Source of the DNA: Methanolinea sp.
Lineage (GTDB): Archaea > Halobacteriota > Methanomicrobia > Methanomicrobiales > Methanospirillaceae
Assembly (NCBI GenBank): GCA_030019395.1
Contig: JASEES010000005.1
Span: 1-64,000 of the forward strand
Length of the DNA: 64,000 nucleotides
Direction: 5' to 3'
Position 1 is the first letter of the stretch, and every line of letters starts with the position of its first letter. The notes beneath the pieces are model-generated. The model did no database searches and was not told the DNA's origin. It saw only the letters and a program-made list of their open reading frames with translations. Shown one piece after another: positions 36,786-44,860 of the stretch. A program made the translations under genes and the position numbers.

Positions 36786-38993
36786 ATGCAGGAGATCGAA
36801 GAGAAAATGACAACTGTCCATGAAAGATCCCTGTGGAATCGCATACCGGGCCGGAATGCATGGAACGCAGCGATCATCCTTTTTTCGGGTGGAGCCATCG
36901 TCCTGACACTATACTGTTCCCTCCTCGGTATCACGACAGTCTTCATGCACATTTACTATATCCCGATCGTACTGCTCGCATACAGGTACCGGTGGTCCGG
37001 GATGGGAGGGATTGCTACCCTCGTCCTCGCTTACCTTGCAATAACGGGATTGTTTTTTCAGCATGAGACAATGGTCATCCTCACTGCTCTTGCCAGGTCG
37101 GTGGTCTTCATCGCAATCGGGGCAATCATTGCTGCACTCTCCGAGAGGATCCTGCAGGTCCAGAAAGAGACGGAAAAATCCAGGAATCTCAAGGAGAGTA
37201 TCATCCAGAATGCAAATGTCTGGCTGATGGTCCTTGACTCAGGCGGATACGTCCAGGAATGGAACACCGGTGCCGAAAGGATAAGCGGGTACACTGCACG
37301 GGAAGTCATTGGCCGGAACGATATATGGAAGAAGATCTATCCCGACCGGGAATACCGCAAAGCGATTACAGGAATCATCCGGGATATCATAGAAAAAAAC
37401 CGGTATTTCGAGAACCTTGAGACCACCATCACGTGCAGGGACGGATCGGAAAAAGTCATGCTCTGGAACACCCGCTCCCTCTTCGCGGGTGAAAAGGGAG
37501 AAAAAGAAGTATTCGTTGCAATCGGCACGGACATCACGGCCATCAAGCGTGCCGAGGAAGAAGTGCGGGAATCAAAGAAGTTCCTCGAGGAGATCCTCAA
37601 CACGATCAATGTCCGGGTCTTTTGGAAAGATCGGAACCTTGTCTACATGGGGTGCAACCGTTCATTTGCCCGCGATGCAGGGTATGACAGGCCGGAGGAT
37701 GTCATCGGGAAGGATGATTTCCAGATGCCCTGGAAAGACCTGGCCGAACGCTACAGGGCGGATGACCGCATCGTCATCGAGACCGGTTCTCCCAGAATGA
37801 TGTACGAAGAGCCGCTCACGACCCCTGCCGGAGAGACACTATCCCTCCTTACGTCAAAGGTCCCCCTCTCTGACCTGAAAGGGAATACGATCGGTGTCCT
37901 TGGAGTCTATGTCGATATATCAGACCTCAAAAAGGCAGAAAGGGCATTGAAAGAGAGCCTGAACAGGACGGAAGCGATATTGAAAGCCCTCCCGGACCTC
38001 CTGTTTGTCATATCGTCCGATGGGATTTTCCACGAATTCCACTGTGCCGACGAGGGGGTGCTCGTTCATTCCCCCGGCGAGTATGTCGGAAAAAGCATCT
38101 GGAGTTTCGGGTATCCCAAAGAATCCGGAGACGAATTCATCCGGCACGTGAAAACCGCAATAGAGACGGGAAAGATCCAGTATTTCAGTTACGATCTCAC
38201 GATCCGCGGGAAAAAGCGGTACTTCGAGGCCCGCATCGCCGCCCTTAACGAAGACAGGGCCCTCGTGATTGCCAGGGATATCACGGACCGCGTCGAGAGG
38301 GAGCGCATGCAGGAAAGGTTCACGAGCGAGCTCGAGGAGCAGGTCCGTCACAGGACAGAGTCCCTCGAGGCAGCTCTCCACGAGAAGGAACTCCTCCTCC
38401 GGGAGATCCACCACAGGGTCAAGAACAACCTCCAGGTCATCATCAGCCTTATCAACCTCCAGGTGCGCACCACGGAAAAGTCCGGGGCGACGGATATCCT
38501 GCTCGATACCCAGAACAGGATCAGGGCCATGGCCCTCGTTCACGAAAAGCTCTACCAGTCAGGTGACCTCTCCCGCATCAACATCGCATCATATCTCAGG
38601 TCACTTATAAGCCAGGTGTCGGCATACTATGGGACAAAAAAACAGAAAGTGACATTATCGATCGCTTGCGAAAGTCTCTCCATGGATATCAACCGGGCAA
38701 TCCCGCTCGGGCTGATCATCAACGAGCTTGCAAGCAACTCCCTGAAGCATGCGTTCCCCGGCGACAGGGAGGGGACCGTGACCATCCGGGTTGAGAGGAG
38801 AGATGATCGGATCGAATGCACCGTATCCGATGATGGTGTCGGACTCCCGCCGGGATTTACCATCGAGGAGAGTGGTTCCCTCGGGCTCCGCCTCGTGGCA
38901 ACCCTGGCAAAACAGTTGCACGGCGGGATCGAGAGGATACCAACGGAGAAGGGGACGATGTTCCGACTTGTCATTCCCGGAGGAGAAGAATGA
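36786..38993 (+). CDS. Membrane PAS sensor histidine kinase (HisKA_2 type)
   Basis: 735 residues. Four hydrophobic segments (about 25-125) form a small membrane anchor or sensor, followed by PAS domains at about 135-260, 265-390 and 395-510, then IHHRVKNNLQVIIS (HisKA_2 phosphoacceptor), NELASNSLKHAF, DDGVGLPPG and SLGLRLVATLAKQL. ATG 36807 is an alternative start with GGAG further upstream. The stop overlaps the start of the receiver gene that follows by 4 bases (ATGA), so kinase and receiver are translationally coupled and very likely a pair. Confidence 0.9.
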   Translation: MQEIEEKMTTVHERSLWNRIPGRNAWNAAIILFSGGAIVLTLYCSLLGITTVFMHIYYIPIVLLAYRYRWSGMGGIATLVLAYLAITGLFFQHETMVILTALARSVVFIAIGAIIAALSERILQVQKETEKSRNLKESIIQNANVWLMVLDSGGYVQEWNTGAERISGYTAREVIGRNDIWKKIYPDREYRKAITGIIRDIIEKNRYFENLETTITCRDGSEKVMLWNTRSLFAGEKGEKEVFVAIGTDITAIKRAEEEVRESKKFLEEILNTINVRVFWKDRNLVYMGCNRSFARDAGYDRPEDVIGKDDFQMPWKDLAERYRADDRIVIETGSPRMMYEEPLTTPAGETLSLLTSKVPLSDLKGNTIGVLGVYVDISDLKKAERALKESLNRTEAILKALPDLLFVISSDGIFHEFHCADEGVLVHSPGEYVGKSIWSFGYPKESGDEFIRHVKTAIETGKIQYFSYDLTIRGKKRYFEARIAALNEDRALVIARDITDRVERERMQERFTSELEEQVRHRTESLEAALHEKELLLREIHHRVKNNLQVIISLINLQVRTTEKSGATDILLDTQNRIRAMALVHEKLYQSGDLSRINIASYLRSLISQVSAYYGTKKQKVTLSIACESLSMDINRAIPLGLIINELASNSLKHAFPGDREGTVTIRVERRDDRIECTVSDDGVGLPPGFTIEESGSLGLRLVATLAKQLHGGIERIPTEKGTMFRLVIPGGEE

Positions 38994-39997
38994 GAGGTAT
39001 TCAGCACAGGGTGCGGATCCTCATTGTTGAAGACGAGCAGATCGTTGCAGAGGACCTCCGGCAGACCCTTGAAAACATGGGGTATTCCGTTGTCGGGGTT
39101 GTAAGCAGCGGGGAGGGTGCGGTGGAGACTGCCCGTAAGGAGATTCCGGACCTCATCCTCATGGACATTATGCTGTCCGGGAAGATGGATGGGATATCGG
39201 CGGCGCACCAGATACGGAGTGAACACGATATTCCCGTCATTTACGTTACTGCATACGCAGACTCCCAGCTCATCGAAAGGGCAAAGGTTACAGAGCCCTT
39301 TGGCTACATCGTCAAACCATTCAATGAGCGGGAAGTCCAGTCCAACATCGAGATTGCTCTCTTTAAGCACCGGCTCGAGAAGGAGATCAGGAAGAGAGAC
39401 GCGATCCTTCTTGCACTCGGTTTCGGTGTGGAATGGTTCCTGCGCCAGGTATACGAGGCCCATGGGGCCTTGCTGAGCGGATCACCCGTGACTTTCGGGT
39501 ACCATCTCGAACCGATCCTCGAGCATGTCGGAATCGCAATGGAGCTTGACCGCATCCCCGTATTCCGGTACGATGGAGGGGATACCCAACCTGTCCTGAC
39601 CCTCGTTGCGGAGTGGTACAGCCCCGGAAGATCCCCGCTTCGTCCCGGTGAAGGGGTACTGTCTGTTTCCCCTGCATCCTTTGGCCTCGACGAAAAACAG
39701 ACTGTTGTCAGGTCCGGGGAAACTGTGACCATCTCGTCGGTAAACCTGCCCCCCGGCTCAGAAGTGTTTCTCAAAACACATGGTATCCGGACAGTTGTTC
39801 TCCTGCCCGTCACCATCCATGACAGGACATGGGGGCTGGTCGCGTTCTGCGACAAGGGGGACCGGGACTTTTCGGGTGAAGAGATCGAGGCGATGCGTAT
39901 CATGGTCAATATTATCAGCGGGATGATCGGGCTCTCCCTTACCCCGGTTTCAGGTGTGCAGGACAGCAAAAACCGGCTGTTCTCGGAGGAGAAATAG
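38990..39997 (+). CDS. Receiver-GAF-like response regulator
   Basis: 335 residues. Receiver at about 7-125 (VEDE, LMDIMLSG phosphoacceptor, YVTAYAD, IVKPFNEREV). Residues about 150-315 look like a GAF domain: an EILEHVGIAMELDRIPVFRYDG-type start, central strands and a LLPVTIHDRTWGLVAFCDK core. GAF would bind a small ligand or chromophore. No DNA-binding motif. Its ATG overlaps the stop of the kinase gene by 4 bases, making that kinase its probable phosphodonor. Confidence 0.86.
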   Translation: MRGIQHRVRILIVEDEQIVAEDLRQTLENMGYSVVGVVSSGEGAVETARKEIPDLILMDIMLSGKMDGISAAHQIRSEHDIPVIYVTAYADSQLIERAKVTEPFGYIVKPFNEREVQSNIEIALFKHRLEKEIRKRDAILLALGFGVEWFLRQVYEAHGALLSGSPVTFGYHLEPILEHVGIAMELDRIPVFRYDGGDTQPVLTLVAEWYSPGRSPLRPGEGVLSVSPASFGLDEKQTVVRSGETVTISSVNLPPGSEVFLKTHGIRTVVLLPVTIHDRTWGLVAFCDKGDRDFSGEEIEAMRIMVNIISGMIGLSLTPVSGVQDSKNRLFSEEK

Positions 39998-40079
39998 AAT
40001 CTTTCGCAGGTCACGCGGGCATTTAACCCTTCGGGCGGGATCCTCTCCTGCAATTAAATCCTGCAAACGGTTTCTTGTA

Positions 40080-40697
40080 TTACTGCCCTTTCAGGAATTC
40101 CCTGTAGGCGGCCGGGATGTCTTCCCTCTCCTCGGCTATTGCCTTCTCCACCTCTGCAAGGTTTCCTGCTATCTGGCGGATCCGCGCCGCTTCGAGGAGG
40201 AGCCCTGCCCTGACCTCGTCTCCGTTTCCCTGGCATTTTGGGGTTTTTTCCGCGAGGTCTGCAAGGTTCTGCTGCACGATGAGCAGGGGTTCGCGTACCC
40301 GCATCACGATCTCGCTGATATATCCGATCAGGGCGGACCTGCGGTCCTCGGCAATTTTCCGGTCACGGATGTCGATGAAGCTCTCGATGAGGACATCCCG
40401 CTCTCCCACGCGGGCAATGGTCGCAGTCTTGAGGATCGGGATACGTGTGCCGTCCCTGCCAATGATGACCCTTTCGCTGTTGTCGATTACCTGCCCCAGA
40501 TCTGTGATGGGGCACTTCCCTCTCCCGGCAGGGCAGATGAACTGGTGACAGACCTGCCCGACGATCTCCTCCTTGTTCCGCCCGATGAGGGAGACGGCGA
40601 TGGGATTGATATCGAGTATGGTATGGCTCTTTGGATCGATGATCACGACGCCTGTCTGGATTTTCTCAAAAATTGCCTGCAGTTCCTCCCGGTCCAT
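40080..40697 (-). CDS. Single PAS-domain protein with helical tail
   Basis: 205 residues from ATG 40697. A PAS domain (about 5-120) includes a cysteine-containing segment CHQFICPAGRGKCPITD, seen in many archaeal PAS proteins and possibly binding a metal or redox cofactor. The remainder (125-205) is helical and charged, with no kinase or receiver motif. A GGGGA sequence upstream may be the ribosome site. It could pair with one of the neighbouring kinases as a sensor subunit; no partner is indicated. Confidence 0.8.
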   Translation of the reverse strand: MDREELQAIFEKIQTGVVIIDPKSHTILDINPIAVSLIGRNKEEIVGQVCHQFICPAGRGKCPITDLGQVIDNSERVIIGRDGTRIPILKTATIARVGERDVLIESFIDIRDRKIAEDRRSALIGYISEIVMRVREPLLIVQQNLADLAEKTPKCQGNGDEVRAGLLLEAARIRQIAGNLAEVEKAIAEEREDIPAAYREFLKGQ

Positions 40698-40892
40698 GCG
40701 GTGTCCCCGATACAGGGATGGGAACCGGAGAGGAGATAGGGTTTGCGATTGGCAGACCGGGAAGGCGGGCATTTCCGGTATGACTCAATCACCCGGAAAA
40801 ACAGTGCCGTGGATTTCCCGGAAGGGTGCAGGACGGAAAAGTGCAGGGGATTGTTTCCCGGGGAAAGACGGATGTCTTTTTGCCCTGACCCT

Positions 40893-42239
40893 TCAGTCGT
40901 TCCGCCGGGCTTTCTCTTCGCGTTTCAGGCGTCCTGAGGCATACTTTGCCAGCGGATAGACCCCGTCGCTCGACGGGTGGACTTCGGTGAAGCGGGAGAA
41001 GTCATGGACCGAGACCCCCTTCTTCATCAGGAACGCGCAGTAGGCAGCAATAGTCCCCCCGGCTGGCCCGGCAACCGAGATGCCCCCTATACGACCGTCC
41101 TGCCGGGAGACGATCAATTCTGCCATGCCGGTTCTCCCCCGCGGGGCCTCCCAGAACGTCCCCGGCCCGGCCGGCCCCGGGGAGGAGAAGGCGACTTCGT
41201 TATCTGCCGGCTCGCCGTCCACGAACGCATACTCGTGGGCGAGGGCAACGGACTGGGGAATTGCCGAGTAGTCCATGAGGACGTCCTCGCCGAGGATGGA
41301 TGACGCTGCAACGACGCCTTCCTGGCGGGCAACCGGTGTCAGGCAGGGCGACCCTGTCACATCCCCGCAGGCATACACGCCGGGGACACTGGTTGCCATC
41401 CGCCGGTCCACGATGATCCTCCCGTCGTCGCCCTTCCTGATGCCCGAGACCATCCGGGAGTTGGGGACAAGGCCGGTGGCAAGGAACACGGCATCGCAGG
41501 GGATCTCCTTCTCCCCTTCCCGGCATTGGAGGACCGCACTTCTGACGGCGGGGTCCCCGTCGATCCGGGTCACCGTGCAGTTCTCGTGGATCGCAATTCC
41601 CTCGAGATCTTTTTTTGCGGCCTCCCGCAGTGCCCGCGGAACCTCGCGGAGGAACGTGCTCCGGACCGCGATATCGACATCGGCCCCCCACTCGTGGAAG
41701 ATGAAGGCAAACTCCGCGGCCATGATTCCACCGCCGATGATCAGGAGACGGTCGGGGACGGCAAGCATCGAGGAGAGGGAATGGGCATGGAAAACACCCG
41801 GGTTTTGGACCCCCGGGATGGAAGGGATCCGGGGGAGGGAGCCGGTCGCGATGACGAGGGCCGACGTCTGGAGGGCTTTTCCACCGACAGAGAGGGAATT
41901 TCCCTCGACACTCCCTTCTCCCCGCACGATGGCAACCCCGCACCCCCTCGTCTCGGAATCCAGGATGGCAGTGATCTTTTCCTGGACCGATACCATCTGG
42001 GAGATCGTGCGGGGGAATGAGAACGAGGGGACACGGTCGAGGATACCAAGGGCATGGAGGTTCCGGGCAGTATGCAGGGTGCGGGCGACGTCGTTGAGGG
42101 CACAGACCACCATGCAGCCATAGTGGAGGCACTGGCCGCCGAGCCCGCCCTTCTCGACCAGGGTGACATCCTTTCCCGCGAGGCCGAGTTTCATTGCCGC
42201 AGTCCGGCCTGCGGGCCCGCCGCCAAGGACTCCTATCAT
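40893..42239 (-). CDS. FAD-dependent NAD(P)-disulfide oxidoreductase (dihydrolipoamide dehydrogenase-like)
   Basis: 448 residues. FAD-binding GGGPAG at 6-11, redox disulfide C37-x4-C42 (CLHYGC), central NAD(P) GGGIMAAEF motif and the second FAD motif YACGDVTG are all present, followed by a dimerisation domain. This is the class I pyridine nucleotide-disulfide oxidoreductase layout. The segment after C42 (MVVCAL) departs from the usual IPSK, and the C-terminal HPSSDGV replaces the typical HPTLSE, so the true substrate may not be lipoamide. The gene lies 11 bases after the unknown 42251-43219 gene on the same strand. Confidence 0.86.
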   Translation of the reverse strand: MIGVLGGGPAGRTAAMKLGLAGKDVTLVEKGGLGGQCLHYGCMVVCALNDVARTLHTARNLHALGILDRVPSFSFPRTISQMVSVQEKITAILDSETRGCGVAIVRGEGSVEGNSLSVGGKALQTSALVIATGSLPRIPSIPGVQNPGVFHAHSLSSMLAVPDRLLIIGGGIMAAEFAFIFHEWGADVDIAVRSTFLREVPRALREAAKKDLEGIAIHENCTVTRIDGDPAVRSAVLQCREGEKEIPCDAVFLATGLVPNSRMVSGIRKGDDGRIIVDRRMATSVPGVYACGDVTGSPCLTPVARQEGVVAASSILGEDVLMDYSAIPQSVALAHEYAFVDGEPADNEVAFSSPGPAGPGTFWEAPRGRTGMAELIVSRQDGRIGGISVAGPAGGTIAAYCAFLMKKGVSVHDFSRFTEVHPSSDGVYPLAKYASGRLKREEKARRND

Positions 42240-42250
42240 GCGTGGCGGCC

Positions 42251-43219
42251 CTAGAAGATCTCCACGCCCTCGTCCATCGGGGACGAGAGGACTTCGCCGG
42301 AGAACGCGTTGACTTCAACGATCTTCTTGCCGCGGACCTGCCAGATGGGGACGTAGACCTGCCGGACCGTGACCTCGATGTTCCGCCTGTCCGGTTTCAG
42401 CACCTTCTCCTCGTAGGAGATGGCATCCCCGCTCACCTGCTTGATCCGTATCCTCTGGGTCAGGTTCTCGGCCACTTCCGATGCAATCTTTTCCCGTGCC
42501 TCCTCCTGCGTGATGCGGGGAGAGACGACTTCCGCACCGGCCGGGACCGCGTCCTCGACGAGGGACTTTGCGTCCACCTCGAACTTCAGCCCGTTGATGG
42601 CATTGAGCCCGCCGTCCCCCTCGGCATCGAACGGGACGCGGTGTTCCTTGTATACCTGCTCCCCCGAACTCCTGTACGAATAGAACCAGAACGGCATGAA
42701 CTTCAGGGCCACCGTCCCCTGCATCTTTGCAATCTGCACGGCAGCATCCTTCTTCACCCGGATGGGCAGGTGCGGGATGATGACACCGGACGCCTCCTCC
42801 TCTCCTTCCCCGGTTCCGCGTTCTGCAGGCGATGGAACGGACGGGGCAGTCCCCCCCCTCTCCCCTGCACCGATGGCCAGGGAAAACGGACGTGACAGTA
42901 TCCCCGCGAGGGCAGCCTCGCCGTAGAGACGGACAAATTCATCCCGCCCCCAGACGGTGCACCCCTCTGCTCCGGCACCGGGATTGAGAGAAAAGAGCAG
43001 TTTCCTGTACGTGATCTCTTCCCCGCCGCTCATGAGCCGGAAGTTACCGTTCGCAAAATCAGCGATCTCATCCTCGTCATCGCTGCAGAGAACCATGATA
43101 TAGTCGTTATCCCGGCTGGCAAGGTCATAAGGGTCTTTCAGCGTGTCAACCTCGTATCCTGCGGCCTCGAGAATTGTCTTTATGGCATTCCTCGCCTTTT
43201 CCCGAACCTTTTCGTCCAT
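42251..43219 (-). CDS. Conserved hypothetical protein with two domains
   Basis: 322 residues. Residues 1-125 look like a small alpha/beta domain starting with a charged helix (KARNAIKTILEAAGYEVDTLKDP), reminiscent of restriction-endonuclease-like folds, but I cannot identify a catalytic set. A Pro/Gly/Glu-rich linker (about 118-145) joins a C-terminal beta-rich domain (150-322) that repeats VYVPIWQVRGKKIVEVNAFSGEV-like strands. No signal peptide or membrane segment. It is upstream of the flavoprotein gene with an 11-base gap, so they may be co-expressed. Function unknown. Confidence 0.75.
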   Translation of the reverse strand: MDEKVREKARNAIKTILEAAGYEVDTLKDPYDLASRDNDYIMVLCSDDEDEIADFANGNFRLMSGGEEITYRKLLFSLNPGAGAEGCTVWGRDEFVRLYGEAALAGILSRPFSLAIGAGERGGTAPSVPSPAERGTGEGEEEASGVIIPHLPIRVKKDAAVQIAKMQGTVALKFMPFWFYSYRSSGEQVYKEHRVPFDAEGDGGLNAINGLKFEVDAKSLVEDAVPAGAEVVSPRITQEEAREKIASEVAENLTQRIRIKQVSGDAISYEEKVLKPDRRNIEVTVRQVYVPIWQVRGKKIVEVNAFSGEVLSSPMDEGVEIF

Positions 43220-43239
43220 TAAACATACATTTCCCCCAT

Positions 43240-43249
43240 CTTATAGAAC
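43240..43249. promoter_or_regulatory. Shared TATA region of divergent genes
   Basis: CTTATAGAAC lies 21-30 bases before the minus-strand ATG 43219 and 34-43 bases before the plus-strand ATG 43283. The near-symmetric TTATAGAA core could direct an almost leaderless minus transcript and a plus transcript with about 11 bases of leader. Confidence 0.45.
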
Positions 43250-43282
43250 AATTTTTCTATTCCGGGGACGAGATCGTAGCAA

Positions 43283-44029
43283 ATGCATCTTCCCCTCAAG
43301 TTCGTGCATACCCGGATCGAGGAGTATGCCATGCAGGTGACATATGACCCCCGGGAAGGAGGGGGGCTCGTGGTATACAATCTCTCGTTCGTCCAAAACG
43401 GGGACCTCGATGCCGCAATCACCGTGATGAGGGATACGTTCAGGGCAGGGCTCTGCGTGAGCGGGCTTGTCCGGTTTGTCGGGGAAGGCGGAACTGCCGG
43501 AGAGACAAAGGTCCCGGCGGGACACACCGGAATCATCACGATATGCAGTTCCACCCTCGATGGTATCCTCCTCCGCAGGGGTATCCCGTCAAACCCCATC
43601 GGGGGCGGGGTTGTCGAGATAGAGGGGCGCATTCCCCGCCGGTTCATCCACCTCATCCTGTACGAGCACACAACGATCGACCCGCTCCAGGCTCTCCTTT
43701 CCCAGGAGATAACATCCGTTACCGGGATGATGCGCCGGGGAAGCGGAAACATCCTTGCCAACATCAGGCAGTGTCACATGGAGGCCGAAGGGCAGATCGG
43801 GGAGGTCATCGATGATCTTGCAGGGAGCAGTTTTTCACCCATCCTGGACGTTGGTCTGCCGAATACACCCGCACTCGGCGTCACTGTCGACCCCCAGTAC
43901 ATGGGCATCGTTGCACTGGGCGGGACGAACCCGATGGCTGCCATCAAGGAGAGGGGAATTGCGGTGACCACCCATGCCATCAAGGGACTGGTGGACGTCC
44001 GCGACCTGGAAGAGATACTGGATTACTGA
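43283..44029 (+). CDS. DUF128 (NrpR-type effector) domain protein without DNA-binding domain
   Basis: 248 residues consisting of a single DUF128 domain: VKFV-like start, GLCVSGLVRFVGEGG, PAGHTGIITICSSTLDGILLRRGIPSNPIGGGVVEI, and the later GVTVDPQYMGIVALGGTNPMAA motif. In NrpR, the euryarchaeal nitrogen regulator, this domain binds 2-oxoglutarate and is attached to a winged helix. Here no helix-turn-helix precedes it, so it cannot bind DNA by itself; it may bind a metabolite and act on a partner regulator. It converges on the trmB gene with a 7-base overlap of the two 3' ends. Confidence 0.85.
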   Translation: MHLPLKFVHTRIEEYAMQVTYDPREGGGLVVYNLSFVQNGDLDAAITVMRDTFRAGLCVSGLVRFVGEGGTAGETKVPAGHTGIITICSSTLDGILLRRGIPSNPIGGGVVEIEGRIPRRFIHLILYEHTTIDPLQALLSQEITSVTGMMRRGSGNILANIRQCHMEAEGQIGEVIDDLAGSSFSPILDVGLPNTPALGVTVDPQYMGIVALGGTNPMAAIKERGIAVTTHAIKGLVDVRDLEEILDY

Positions 44030-44796
44030 CCGATCTTTTTCACAAGCGAGGAGACGAGGTCGCGGTATGACAGGAAGAACCTGATGAAGCCCCTCGATTC
44101 CGAAAAGAGTGCAGTCCCCTCCTCGGTGCCGGTCACTATGACGACCATGGCCCGTTCCTCGTCGATGAGGAAAAATCCTCCCGTAAACCGTGTGTCCACG
44201 TCGAGGACGTCTTTGGGCAGAGGAGGGAGGAGACTCACCTCGATTCCCCGGCAGGCGAACTTTTCCGGGTTCCTCGTCGTGACCTTCACGGGGAGGGATG
44301 CTGCCTTCTCGCAGAGCACGGAACAAATATCCTCCGGCAAATCACCAAAGAGAACAGCATCGATCGAGACGGTTGCGTTTCGCAGCAGGTCCGCAAGGCG
44401 CGCCCGGATATTCTCTATCCCGTAGATGCTCCAGATGTAGTCCTGGTCTGCAGGTGCTTTCTGGTTTCGTTCCCTCCAGATCTTGGCAAGCATCTTCTTT
44501 GCCCGTACTGCGTCCGCGGAGACTGCATCGAGGAGGTGGTCGATGGCAGCATCGGGTGGGACGGCCTCGAAACGGCGCGGTGTGGCAAGCGAGACAGAGA
44601 CCATGTTCTTCTGGATCAGTCTCCCGAGCACGGGGTAGACCGATGCGCGGGGGACACCGGCGACCTCGTGGATCCGTGTCGCGGTGGCGCCCGGTTCCTT
44701 CAGGAGACCGATGTATACCAGCGCCTCGTATTTCGTTAAGCCAAGGGACTTGAGTATCTCGGTGAGGGCAAGGTACGGGGACGGAGTCTCAGCCAT
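44023..44796 (-). CDS. TrmB family transcriptional regulator
   Basis: 257 residues. N-terminal winged helix (about 10-80): SLGLTKYEALVYIGLLKEPGATATRIHEVAGVPRASVYPVLGRLIQKNMV is the TrmB signature. The C-terminal part (about 110-250) is the PLD-like effector domain found in sugar-responsive TrmB proteins, though shorter. A 9-base-arm palindrome lies 32-53 bases upstream of its ATG, between it and the divergent surface-protein gene, and is a likely operator for it. A TTTAA element at 44823-44827 suggests a leaderless mRNA. It probably regulates itself and the divergent gene. Confidence 0.88.
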   Translation of the reverse strand: MAETPSPYLALTEILKSLGLTKYEALVYIGLLKEPGATATRIHEVAGVPRASVYPVLGRLIQKNMVSVSLATPRRFEAVPPDAAIDHLLDAVSADAVRAKKMLAKIWRERNQKAPADQDYIWSIYGIENIRARLADLLRNATVSIDAVLFGDLPEDICSVLCEKAASLPVKVTTRNPEKFACRGIEVSLLPPLPKDVLDVDTRFTGGFFLIDEERAMVVIVTGTEEGTALFSESRGFIRFFLSYRDLVSSLVKKIGQ

Positions 44797-44827
44797 TCCA
44801 TAGCATTATATAGGGCCGGCTCTTAAA

Positions 44828-44849
44828 TGTTGTTATAGCAATAACAACA
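44828..44849. promoter_or_regulatory. Operator-like inverted repeat between trmB and surface-protein gene
   Basis: TGTTGTTAT and ATAACAACA are perfect 9-base arms separated by AGCA. The site lies 32 bases from the TrmB start and 11 bases from the divergent ATG at 44861, overlapping the likely start point of the plus-strand transcript (TATA-like TTATATAG at 44810-44817). Size and symmetry fit a dimeric winged-helix regulator; TrmB is the adjacent candidate. Confidence 0.7.
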
Positions 44850-44860
44850 CGTGATATCCC

